Of a DNA stretch of 64,000 bases, positions 1 to 11,600 are shown in pieces (within the stretch, counting starts at the first letter, position 1; each line of letters begins with the position of its first letter). The stretch lies in NCBI RefSeq assembly GCF_007289895.1, contig NZ_CP041660.1:3348001-3412000 (forward strand). Reading direction: 5' to 3'. Under the pieces are notes generated by a model that worked only from the letters and a program-made list of their open reading frames with translations, was not told the DNA's origin and ran no database searches. The DNA comes from Catenovulum sediminis. Lineage in GTDB: Bacteria > Pseudomonadota > Gammaproteobacteria > Enterobacterales > Alteromonadaceae. A program made the translations under genes and the position numbers.

Positions 1-1
1 T

Positions 2-949
2 CCTTGTTGTGATTGGGTTGGTGATGCAGGTGCGGGTCACTTTGTGAAAATGGTTCACAACGGCATCGAATATGGTGATATGCAATTGATTTGTGAAGCA
101 TATCAGTTAATGAAAACGGTATTGGGTTTATCTGCAGATGAAATTCATCAAGTATTTGCACAATGGAATGAAACGGAACTAGACAGTTATTTAATTGAAA
201 TCACCCGAGACATTTTTGCCTATAAAGATGAAAACGGTGAGCCTTTAGTAGAACAAATTTTAGATACAGCTGGACAAAAAGGTACCGGTAAATGGACAGG
301 TGTTGTCGCGTTAGATTTGGGCGTTCCTTTAACCTTAATTGCTGAATCTGTATTTGCACGTTGTATTTCTGCACAAAAAGAAGAGCGTGTTGAAGCTTCT
401 AAAGTTATAGAAGGCCCAGCAATAGAATTTGCGGGCGATAAAAAAGCCTTTATCGAAGACCTTCGTCAAGCATTATTAGCCGCTAAAATGGTTTCTTACG
501 CACAAGGTTATGTATTGATGCGCGAAGCTGCCAAAGAATATGGCTGGGATTTAAATTATGGTGGTATCGCGTTAATGTGGCGTGGTGGTTGTATTATTCG
601 TTCTGCTTTCTTAGGCAAAATCAAAGAAGCATATGGTAATAATCCAGAATTATCTAACTTATTGTTAGACCCTTATTTTAAAGATACGGTTGTATCCGCT
701 CAACCGGGCTGGCGTAAAGTCGTTGGTACTGCAATTGCCAACGGTATTCCGGTACCTTGTTTAAGTGCTGCATTAACTTATTTTGACGGCTACCGCACTG
801 CACGATTGCCTGCCAATTTATTACAAGCGCAGCGTGACTATTTTGGTGCCCACACATATGAGCGTACAGACAAACCGCGTGGTGAGTTTTTCCATACTAA
901 CTGGACAGGAAGAGGTGGCGACACATCTTCAAGTACCTACAACGTATAA
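2..949 (+). CDS. gnd: 6-phosphogluconate dehydrogenase, decarboxylating (C-terminal part)
   Basis: The 5' end lies outside the window; the frame is open from base 2. The visible 315 residues cover the all-helical C-terminal domain of Gnd, which oxidatively decarboxylates 6-phosphogluconate to ribulose 5-phosphate with NADP+ in the pentose phosphate pathway (cytosol). Near the left edge the segment [19 protein letters not shown] is the conserved substrate/catalytic region, with the catalytic lysine and asparagine. GTGKWT and the [12 protein letters not shown] stretch follow, and the tail [11 protein letters not shown] is typical of the family. An internal GTG at base 44 is not the real start, because family-conserved sequence continues upstream of it. 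A strong terminator follows, so the gene is separate from the giant operon downstream. Confidence 0.96.
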   Translation, partial: PCCDWVGDAGAGHFVKMVHNGIEYGDMQLICEAYQLMKTVLGLSADEIHQVFAQWNETELDSYLIEITRDIFAYKDENGEPLVEQILDTAGQKGTGKWTGVVALDLGVPLTLIAESVFARCISAQKEERVEASKVIEGPAIEFAGDKKAFIEDLRQALLAAKMVSYAQGYVLMREAAKEYGWDLNYGGIALMWRGGCIIRSAFLGKIKEAYGNNPELSNLLLDPYFKDTVVSAQPGWRKVVGTAIANGIPVPCLSAALTYFDGYRTARLPANLLQAQRDYFGAHTYERTDKPRGEFFHTNWTGRGGDTSSSTYNV

Positions 950-989
950 TCAGGCTGAAATAAGTATTAAAGTTTAACTAAAAAATAGC

Positions 990-1038
990 AAAGCCATCGT
1001 ATTTCTTTTTATTTAATTGAAAATACGGTGGCTTTTTT
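990..1038 (+). terminator. Rho-independent terminator of gnd
   Basis: AAAGCCATCGTATTT pairs with AAATACGGTGGCTTT across a short AT-rich loop (one G-T type mismatch), and the right arm runs into a T tract. It lies about 40 bases after the gnd stop. Confidence 0.85.
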
Positions 1039-1083
1039 GTCTATGCTTATTATTGTATTCGTTTTATTTTTTTGAAAAAACGC

Positions 1084-1114
1084 TATAGTTTTTCAGATTC
1101 CTGCCGATGACAGG
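1084..1114 (+). promoter_or_regulatory. Possible promoter -10 (TATAGT) and leader hairpin of the giant operon
   Basis: TATAGT at 1084-1089 fits a -10 box, but no convincing -35 box sits 17 bases upstream. Just after it, TCCTG and CAGGA (about 1099-1115) can form a small hairpin. This is the only gene-free gap upstream of the eight-gene run, so the operon promoter is expected here, but the sequence support is weak. Confidence 0.3.
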
Positions 1115-1143
1115 ATACATGTAATTTTGGATAATAATAAATA

Positions 1144-2664
1144 GTGACTTGGAAACATAGGTATTGTCGTTGGAAGCTTAAAAAAATTATGTTTCCTGTA
1201 CTATTAAAACTGCTTGTATTGTCGTGTACGGTGTCAGCTGGAGATAATAAATATTTGGCTTATATAAAAGCAGGTATCGGAAAATCTCAGACTCATATTG
1301 ACAACAGTGCGTTTGCCAATGCTTACCAAGATGTAACCCTTGCTTCCTTGGATGTTGGTAAAACAGGAAACAGTTACGACATATCTTTAGGTTATATATT
1401 TCATCCTCGCATGGCTATGGAAATCGGGTATCAGGATCTTGGCCGTCGGGATTTGAAATTCTCAGGATTAACAACTGACTTAAATGCTTTTCATCAGCAA
1501 GTAAAACCGGTATATGTCGATACTGGCCGTGGATATCATTTATCAATGGTAGCCAGTTACCCGGTATTTAAAACGGTAGATGTTTCATTGAATGTTGGTG
1601 GTTTATTTTGGCAAAATTCTTTTAATATAAGAAACTCTAATCAACAAGTTTTGACCGTAGAAGAAGAGGGCAACAGTGTATTTTACGGTATCGCACTGTC
1701 ACATCAGATAAAATCGAACCTCGCTTTTTTTATACAAGCCAACCAATATCAATTGAATCGACACACAGTTTCTAATTTATCTCTGGGGTTTAAATATCAT
1801 TTTTTAACGGGTACAAACACTAGAATTCAACCCAGAAGATCTGAAATTGTATTGATGCCAGTAAATTCGACACCGCAATCCCCCCCTAGATTGGAAGATA
1901 GTAAACAAGTAACCGCAGCAGCTGTGCCAAACAATGCTAAAAGTTCTAAGGTACCTGAGGGCTCTAATTTAGCTGAGGGCTCTAATTTGGCTAAGGGCTC
2001 TAGGTCAGCCGGTCGCGCTTATTCTAAATCGATAAAATTCAAATTTATTAAAGATGCATATAAGCTCAATCAGGATAAAAAATCACTGTTGTTGCAAATC
2101 GCGCAAGCCAGCAAAAAACATCCTCACTCCATCATTCGTATTCAAATATTGCAGTCAAAAGTAGATTCTGAACACCTTCAAAAAAGAGCCGGCTTATGGC
2201 GGGCAAATGAAGTTAATCAATATCTTAATTCTAATGGTGTCAAAAACGATAAAATATTTGTGCAATGGGGCAAATCTAATGTTAATCCAGAAAACCACGC
2301 GCTTTTAGTTCAGGTTGATAGTTTAGAAGCTAAATTTCTTTCCAACAATATGCATCAGGTTAGGTTTAAGTCTTATTCAGACTGGTTATCATCAATAAAT
2401 AAGTCTGCTATTTCTGAATTTGTTCGCCAAAAAAACTTTGACACCATCATTTTAGAATCAGTAATAAAAAATCGTGGTTCTTATATTGGTGCGATAGAAC
2501 TCGCGTCTAGTCGAGCTAAAAATATTGCGGATTATATTCAACAACTTTATCCAACCATGGAAGTGAGTTTTAACTTTCGAGTACTGGAGTCTGATTACCC
2601 TGGAAAATCAGATTTTCTAAACGTTAAACTATTCTCTAAGAAGATGATTAATGAAGATAAATAA
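1144..2664 (+). CDS. OmpA-like outer-membrane barrel protein with degenerate OmpA-type C-terminal domains
   Basis: 506 residues from GTG 1144; ATG 1189 is an alternative that leaves a shorter signal peptide, and neither start has a clear ribosome site. A hydrophobic signal ending near TVSA is followed by about 190 residues of alternating strands (YIKAGIGKS, YDISLGYIF, AMEIGYQDL, SLGFKYHF), resembling an eight-strand OmpA/opacity-type barrel. A Pro/Ser/Gly-rich linker carries three copies of an 18-base repeat. Two weakly OmpA-C-like alpha/beta segments follow (about residues 300-395 and 405-500), with the pattern of KRAGLWRANEVNQYL and ASSRAKNIADYI. Such domains usually grip peptidoglycan, but the canonical binding residues are not evident. 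First gene of the operon; it overlaps the next by 14 bases. It may anchor or translocate the giant proteins that follow (inference). Confidence 0.7.
   Translation: MTWKHRYCRWKLKKIMFPVLLKLLVLSCTVSAGDNKYLAYIKAGIGKSQTHIDNSAFANAYQDVTLASLDVGKTGNSYDISLGYIFHPRMAMEIGYQDLGRRDLKFSGLTTDLNAFHQQVKPVYVDTGRGYHLSMVASYPVFKTVDVSLNVGGLFWQNSFNIRNSNQQVLTVEEEGNSVFYGIALSHQIKSNLAFFIQANQYQLNRHTVSNLSLGFKYHFLTGTNTRIQPRRSEIVLMPVNSTPQSPPRLEDSKQVTAAAVPNNAKSSKVPEGSNLAEGSNLAKGSRSAGRAYSKSIKFKFIKDAYKLNQDKKSLLLQIAQASKKHPHSIIRIQILQSKVDSEHLQKRAGLWRANEVNQYLNSNGVKNDKIFVQWGKSNVNPENHALLVQVDSLEAKFLSNNMHQVRFKSYSDWLSSINKSAISEFVRQKNFDTIILESVIKNRGSYIGAIELASSRAKNIADYIQQLYPTMEVSFNFRVLESDYPGKSDFLNVKLFSKKMINEDK
1957..2010 (+). repeat. Three tandem 18-bp repeats in the linker of the barrel protein
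   Basis: Units GAGGGCTCTAATTTAGCT, GAGGGCTCTAATTTGGCT and a third diverged copy lie end to end. They encode a six-residue unit (EGSNLA) repeated in the flexible linker between the barrel and the periplasmic domains. Copy number can change in frame. Confidence 0.85.
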
Positions 2665-5600
2665 TTTACCTATGTACTTTTTACTTAGAGCAATAGTCGG
2701 GATTTATATTTATCTTCAGACAATATGTGTTCAGGCTGCGTCAGCAGGATTGCCGGTAACCGAAGACTTTACAAATTTAGATTTGTTAGATCCAGATAAA
2801 ACCAGTTTAGAATGGTCTAGTGCGTCATCGCAGCTGACCTTACCTGTAGTAGATCCTTCTTTTTTAAATTTGACGGCTATTTTAGCGGATGGTGAATCAA
2901 TCGGCTCAGAAAACGATTGGACGCCCGGTGTGGCTTACGGTGATATAGATAATGATGGGGATATTGATTTAATTTATGCCAATAGGGGGCAAGCTAATCA
3001 GCTGTATTTAAATGATGGTGACGGCGGTTTTAGTTCAACCGCGATAAGTGTGGCAGAGGAGAGTGTGAATAGTCAATCCATCGTATTAGCTGATTTTGAT
3101 GGTGATGGTTATTTAGATTTGGCGGTTGGCAACTATGAAGAACCGAACAAAATACATTTAAACGATGGCAACGGAAATTTTGATTCTTTTGGTACAACAT
3201 TAGGCCCTCACTCCCCTCCTTTTGTCTATGGCAACTATGCAACGACACAAATTGTTACTGCTGATATAGATAATGACGGTGATATAGATATATTGACTGC
3301 AAACAATGGGTTGCAGGGTAATTACGGTGAGCCAAACCGAATATTTTTTAATGATGGAACAGGGCAATTTTCGGCAGGTACAAACATTTCAAGTGATATG
3401 CAGAACTCGTTTGGTTTGTTATTGGCAGACTTAGACAATGATGGCGATCTGGATGTTGTTGTTGCTAATTTGTCATTAAATGGCGCAGACAAAATTTATT
3501 TTAATGACGGTTCAGGTAATTTTCCGACCTCATATACACTGAGCGCAGAAACCAATGATACTTACGCATACGTAGCAGGCGATATCGACAACGATGGTGA
3601 TCTTGATTTAATCAATGCGCGGCAAGGCACAAATAATATTTATCTGAATGACGGTACCGGTAATTTTTCGCTGTTGGGGAGTGTTTCTGCAGATTCATTA
3701 TCAACACGTGCTCTAGCGCTCGCAGATATTAACAATAATGGCATTCTAGATCTTGCCGTTGCGAATTATCAGCATTCATTGCAATATTTTATGGGCGATG
3801 GCGCAGGTAACTTTTTATTAGATAGTGATATTGGTTCTGACGCGTACGCAACGATGGACGTTGCATTACTTGATATTGATAACGATGGTGATAAAGACGT
3901 TGTTACCGCCAATACATCTGGTAATCCTAACCGACTCTATCGTAATTCTGTTGCTGGTGGTTGGCCAAAAACGGGTGTTGATATTACAGGTACGGAGAAT
4001 TTAAACACGATCGTTATCGGCGATGTCAATTCAGATTTTTCTCCGGATATTATTGTCGCTAAATCAGGAGAGGGTATTTATCTTCATTTGAATGATGGCT
4101 TGGGGAAAATGCTAAGTGGTGTATTGCTCGGTACAAATGTCCCTAATTCCATGACACTGGCGGATATCAATCATGATGGTTTTAAAGATTTGGTTTGCGC
4201 TAATGAAGCTGCAGCAAATACGTATTATTTAAATGATCAAACAGGCGGTTTTCTCGCGCCTGTCAGTTTTGCAAGTGAAGCTGGAAACACGGTAGAAATT
4301 TTAGTCACGGATGTTAATTTAGATGGCTTAAATGACATTGTTGCTATCGAAAATTCAGCTAGTGATCTGTTGTATCTTAATGAAGGAAACGGCGTATTTT
4401 CTGCTTCACAAATATTCAGTAATCAAACAGATGACACTGAGACTGCATTATTAGCGGATTTAGATGGTGACGGTTTGAAAGACTTGGTTGTCGTTAATGA
4501 TACGGTTACCAGCAAAATTTATTTTAATTCGTCTTTGGGTAATTTTATCGAACCGGGTGTTGAATTTACAACGGCAGGGTTAGATGTAAATTCGGCTGAT
4601 TATGGTGACCTTGATGGTGACAATGATGTCGATTTGATTTTCTCATTGCAAAATGGGGAAATTCAAATTTACTTAAATGATGGTTTTGGTGTCTTATCCT
4701 TGCAAGGAACAAGCTATGGAGCCGGTACCGGTCAAACATATACCAGCAAATTATTGGATTTAGATAATGATGGCGATTTGGATTTGGTGTGCGGCAAGGC
4801 ATTGCAAAACCTTGTTTTTTACAATGATGGTTCGGCTAATTTCTCAATAGCTGAAGTATTAGATTGGCAATCGACACAAACTTCTGTACTTGACTTTGCA
4901 GACTTTGATGCAAACGGCAGCTTGGATTTGCTTTTTAGCTACGGTGGACTGTCAAGCCAGATTCTTTTTAATAAACATCCCGGTCACTTTTCGCAATCTT
5001 CATCGGTCATTTCTGCAAATACAGACAATTCTCGGGATGCTCGGGTTGCAGATTTTAATCAAGATGGATGGCCAGATTTACTTATTGCAAATGACGAACA
5101 AGCAGTAAAAATTTACCTTAATGATGGTATTGGTCAACTTTTAGCTACGGCTACTGAAATAGGTGGTAGTAGTAGTGAAAAGATCCAAGAAGTACGTGTT
5201 GCAGACATGGATAATGATGGCGATCCAGATATAGTCACGGCTACTTATAATCAAACGAATAAAATCTATTTAAACAACGGTGATGCTACTTTTGCGGTTA
5301 GTACGATTGGTAATGAAGTTGATGTTTCCTGGAGTGTCGATATAGCCGATTTTAATCGTGATGGTTATATGGATGTGGTAGTGGGCACTGATTCAGGTAT
5401 AGCCCAAAAAATTTATTTAAATAACGGTGACGGTAGCTTCCCTACAACAGGTACTAATTTAAGCGCTGATACTTCTGGCGCGACAGTTGCTGCCAGTGAT
5501 GTAAATAATGATGGAAATGTCGATGTTGTCGTTGCTGCAACTCAACCCTTGTTGTACTTAGGTTATGGTGACGGGACTTTCGGCGCAGCAACAACGGTTG

Positions 5601-8600
5601 CACAAAATAATAGTGCTGCAACCATTGTTTCTCTGGCAGATTTAAACCAAGATTCTTATCCAGATATGGTTGTAGCATACGGATTTTCAGGAAGTTTGAT
5701 AAATAAGCTGTATTTGAATAATGGTTCGGGTGGTTTTGCTGCCACGGGCACTGATTTTGGAGCTTTTGCTGAGAGCACCAGAGATATTGATTTTGTAGAT
5801 GTTGATCAGGATGGCGATTTGGATGTTATTTTTGCCAATGAAAATGCACCTAATCGCATACATTTTAATGATGGTAGCGGTTCTTTTGATAGTGGAGTTG
5901 CACTCGATACTAATTCTTACGCAACATGGGCAATTGAAGTAGCAGATATTGATTTTAATGGTGTCTCGGAATTAATTGAAGCAAATTTACTTGAAGAAAG
6001 TCGCCTGCGCCGTATAGAGAAATTTTTACCTACACAAAATCAAGCAACATCGATAAAGTTAAATTCAGCTATTACTGATATCCCCAGAGCAGAATTGACC
6101 GCCTTGTCTACACTGAGCGCTCACTCAGAAATTACGTATTTGTTGTCAAATAACGGTGGTTTAAATTGGTATCCGATTCAGCAGGCTGAGGGTTTTTCTT
6201 TTCCAAATGGCAGTGGTTCTGATTTACGTTGGCGACTTGAAATAGATAGCAGAAGTACGGCGTTTTCACCTAGTGTTTCTCAGCTACTCGTCGATTTTTC
6301 CAATAGTTTGCCTGTTGTAACCAGTTCACCTGAGTTGATAGCCCATGAAGGTGCAAGTTACAGTTATACTCTAACTGCTAGCGATGTGGATACAAATGAT
6401 ACTTTAACTTTCTCTGCCGTTACCTTGCCAACGTGGTTAAGTTTTGACGCGGCAGCAGGGGTGTTATCCGGCACACCTAGTTTTTCCAGTTATTGGGAGG
6501 ATAATACTGTTGAATTATCTGTAGCCGATGGGACGGATGTGGTTTCTCATCGATTTTATGTTGATGTTAATGTAAAACCTGAAATAACCAGTATTTATTT
6601 TGATTTTGCATTTGAAGATTTAACATATAGTTATACGATGTCCGCGACAGATAGTAATAATGACACGCTTACCTATTCTGCGATTACTATCCCATCTTGG
6701 TTGACTTTTGATGCCGTGAGTCGCACTTTATCAGGTACGCCTAGTAATGATGAAGTCGGTACACACAATATTAATTTACGTGTCAGTGATGGCACTTTAT
6801 ATACAGAACAGGCCTTTACTCTAACAATTTCGAACGTCAATGATGCGCCAGTAATTACCAGTACGGAAATCACCTCCGGCTTAGAAGATGTTTTATATAG
6901 TTATACGCTGACAGCAAGTGATGTCGATGCCGGCGATACTTTAAATTATTCAGCAACCACTTTGCCGAGTTGGTTAACCTTTAATACCAGCACTCAAATC
7001 TTATCCGGCACACCGACAAATGATGATATTGGCAGTCATTCAGTTGTCCTTTCGGTAACGGATGGCAATGAAACGGTTAATCAAAGCTTTACGATTGTCG
7101 TGGATAACGTCAATGATGCGCCAGTAATCACCAGCACAGAAATCACCTCTGGCTTAGAAGATGTTTTATATAGCTATACTTTCACGGCAAGTGATGTCGA
7201 TGCCGGCGATACTTTAAGTTATTCAGCAACCAGTTTGCCGAGTTGGTTAACATTTGATACCGGTACTCAAGTTTTATCCGGTACACCAACAAATGATAAT
7301 ATTGGCAGTCATTCAGTTGTCCTTTCGGTAACCGACGGCAACGAAACGGTTAATCAAAGCTTTACGATTGTCGTGGATAACGTTAATGATGCGCCAGTAA
7401 TTACCAGCACAGAAATCACATCTGGTTTAGAAGATGTTTTATATAGTTATACTCTGACAGCAAATGATGTCGATGCAGGGGATACTTTAAGTTATTCAGC
7501 AACCACTTTACCGAGTTGGTTAACCTTTAATACCAGCACTCAAATCTTATCCGGCACACCGACAAATGATAATATTGGCAGTCATTCGGTTGTCCTTTCG
7601 GTAACCGATGGTAATGAAACTATTAGCCAAAGTTTTGCGATTGTCGTGGATAACGTTAATGATGCACCAGTGATCACCAGCACAGAAATCACCTCCAGTT
7701 TAGAAGATGTTTTATATAGTTATACTTTAACGGCAAGTGATGTCGATGCAGGGGATACTTTAGTTTATTCAGCAACCACTCTGCCGAGTTGGTTAACTTT
7801 CGATACTGGCACTCAAATCTTATCCGGCACACCAACGAATGATGATATTGGCAGTCACTCAGTTGTCCTTTCGGTAACAGATGGCACTGAAACGGTCAGC
7901 CAAAGTTTTGCGATAGTGGTCGACAACGTCAATGATGCACCGGTGATCACCAGTACGGAAATCACCTCTGGTTTAGAAGATGTTTTATATAGCTATACTT
8001 TCACCGCAAGTGATGTCGATGCCGGCGATACACTAAGTTATTCAGCAACCAGTTTGCCGAGTTGGTTAACATTTGATACGGGTATACAAGTTTTATCCGG
8101 CACTCCGACGAATGATGATATTGGCAGTCATTCGGTTGTCTTGGCCGTAACGGACGGCAATGAAACGGTTAATCAAAGCTTTACGATTGTCGTGGATAAT
8201 GTTAATGATGCGCCAATAATCACCAGCACAGAAATCACCTCTGGCTTAGAAGATGTTTTATATAGCTACACTTTCACCGCAAATGATGTCGATGCAGGGG
8301 ATACCTTAAGTTATTCTGCAACCACTTTGCCGAGTTGGTTAACATTTGATACGGGTATACAAGTTTTATCCGGCACACCGACAAATGATGACATTGGCAG
8401 TCACTCAGTTGTTTTGGCCGTAACAGATGGCAACGAAACGGTTAATCAAAGCTTTACGATTGTCGTGGATAACGTTAATGATGCGCCAGTAATTACCAGC
8501 ACAGAAATCACATCTGGTTTAGAAGATGTTTTATATAGTTATACTCTGACAGCAAATGATGTCGATGCAGGGGATACTTTAGTTTATTCAGCAACCACTT

Positions 8601-11600
8601 TGCCGAGTTGGTTAACATTCGATACGGGTACACAAGTTTTATCCGGCACACCAACGAATGATGATATTGGCAGTCATTCGGTTGTCTTGGCCGTAACGGA
8701 CGGCAACGAAACGGTCAGCCAAAGTTTTGCTATTCAAGTGGATAACGTGAATGATGCGCCGGTGATCACCAGCACAGAAATCACCTCCGGCTTAGAAGAT
8801 GTTTTATATAGTTACAGTTTTACCGCAAGTGATGTCGATGCAGGGGATACTTTAGTTTATTCAGCAACCACTTTGCCGAGTTGGTTAACATTTGATACGG
8901 GCACTCAAATCTTATCTGGCACACCGACGAATGATAATATTGGCAGTCATTCGGTTGTCCTTTCGGTAACGGATGGTAATGAAACGGTTAATCAAAGCTT
9001 TACGATTGTCGTGGATAACGTGAATGATGCGCCAGTAATTACCAGTACGGAAATCACCTCTGGCTTAGAAGATGTTTTATATAGCTATACTTTAACCGCA
9101 AGTGATGTTGATGTAGGGGATACTTTAGTTTATTCAGCAACCACTTTGCCGAGTTGGTTAACTTTTAATACCGGTACACAAGTTTTATCTGGTACACCAA
9201 CGAATGATGATATTGGTAATCATTCAGTTGTCCTTTCGGTAACGGACGGCAATGAAACGGTTAATCAAAGCTTTACGATTGTCGTGGATAATGTCAATGA
9301 TGCGCCAGTAATCACCAGCACAGAAATCACTTCTGGCTTAGAAGATGTTTTATATAGTTATACTCTGACAGCAAATGATGTCGATGCCGGCGATACTTTA
9401 GGTTATTCAGCAACCACTCTGCCGAGTTGGTTAACTTTCGATACTGGCACTCAAATCTTATCCGGCACACCAACAAATGATGATATTGGCAGTCATTCAG
9501 TTGTCCTTTCGGTAACGGACGGCAATGAAACGGTTAATCAAAGCTTTACGATTGTCGTGGATAACGTGAATGATGCGCCAGTAATTACCAGTACGGAAAT
9601 CACCTCTGGCTTAGAAGATGTTTTATATAGCTATACTTTAACCGCAAGTGATGTTGATGTAGGGGATACTTTAGTTTATTCAGCAACCACTTTGCCGAGT
9701 TGGTTAACTTTTAATACCGGTACACAAGTTTTATCTGGTACACCAACGAATGATGATATTGGTAATCATTCAGTTGTCCTTTCGGTAACGGACGGCAATG
9801 AAACGGTTAATCAAAGCTTTACGATTGTCGTGGATAACGTCAATGATGCACCGGTGATCACCAGTACGGAAATCATCTCTGGCTTAGAAGATGTTTTATA
9901 TAGCTACAGTTTTACCGCAAGTGATGTCGATGTAGGGGATACCTTAAGTTATTCTACAACCACTTTGCCGAGTTGGTTAACCTTTAATACCGGTACACAA
10001 GTTTTATCTGGTACACCAACGAATGATGATATTGGCAGTCATTCAGTTGTCCTTTCGGTAACAGATGGCACTGAAACGGTCAGCCAAAGTTTTGCGATAG
10101 TGGTCGACAACGTTAATGATGCACCGGTGATCACCAGCACAGAAATCACCTCCGGCTTAGAAGATGTTTTATATAGCTACAGTTTTACCGCGAATGATGT
10201 CGATGCCGGCGATACCTTAAGCTATGCAGCAACTACTTTACCGAGTTGGTTAACATTTGATACGGGTACACAAGTGCTCTCCGGTACACCGACAAATGAT
10301 GACATTGGCAGTCACTCAGTTGTTTTGGCGGTAACAGATGGCACTGAAACGGTCAGTCAAAGTTTTACGATTGTCGTGGATAACGTGAATGATGCGCCGG
10401 TGATCACCAGCACAGAAATCACCTCCGGCTTAGAAGATGTTTTATATAGCTACAGTTTCACCGCGAATGATGTCGATGCCGGCGATACCTTAAGCTATGC
10501 AGCAACTACTTTGCCGAGTTGGTTAACATTTGATACCGGTACTCAAATTTTATCCGGTACACCGACGAATGATGACATTGGCAGTCACTCAGTGGTCCTT
10601 TCGGTAACAGATGGCACTGAAACGGTCAGCCAAAGTTTTGCGATAGTGGTCGACAACGTTAATGATGCACCGGTGATCACCAGCACAGAAATCACCTCCG
10701 GCTTAGAAGATGTTTTATATAGCTACAGTTTTACCGCGAATGATGTCGATGCCGGCGATACCTTAAGCTATGCAGCAACTACTTTACCGAGTTGGTTAAC
10801 ATTTGATACGGGTACACAAGTGCTCTCCGGTACACCGACAAATGATGACATTGGCAGTCACTCAGTTGTTTTGGCGGTAACCGATGGTAATGAAACGGTC
10901 AGTCAAAGTTTTACGATTGTCGTGGATAACGTGAATGATGCGCCGGTGATCACCAGTACGGAAATCACCTCTGGCTTAGAAGATGTTTTATATAGCTACA
11001 CTTTAACCGCAAGTGATGTCGATGCCGGCGATACTTTAGGTTATTCAGCAACTACTTTGCCGAGTTGGTTAACATTTGATACCGGTACTCAAATTTTATC
11101 CGGTACACCGACGAATGATAATATTGGCAGTCACTCAGTGGTCCTTTCGGTAACGGACGGCAATGAAACGGTTAATCAAAGCTTTACGGTTGTCGTGGAT
11201 AACGTTAATGATGCGCCAGTAATTACCAGCACAGAAATCATCTCCGGCTTAGAAGATGTTTTATATAGCTATACTTTCACCGCAAGTGATGTCGATGCCG
11301 GCGATACTTTAAATTATTCAGCAACCACCTTACCGAGTTGGTTAACCTTTAATACCGGCACTCAAATCTTATCTGGTACACCGACAAATGATAATATTGG
11401 CAGTCATTCGGTTGTCCTTTTGGTGACCGATGGCAACGAAGCTGTTAATCAAAGCTTTACGATTGTCGTGGATAACGTCAATGATGCGCCAGTAATTACC
11501 AGTACGGAAATCACCTCCGGCTTAGAAGATGTTTTATATAGTTATACCTTCACCGCAAATGATGTCGATGCAGGGGATACTTTAAGTTATTCTGCACAGG

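Noticed and set aside
783..977. Open frame overlapping the end of gnd
   Set aside because: Out of frame with a certain enzyme gene and without its own signals.
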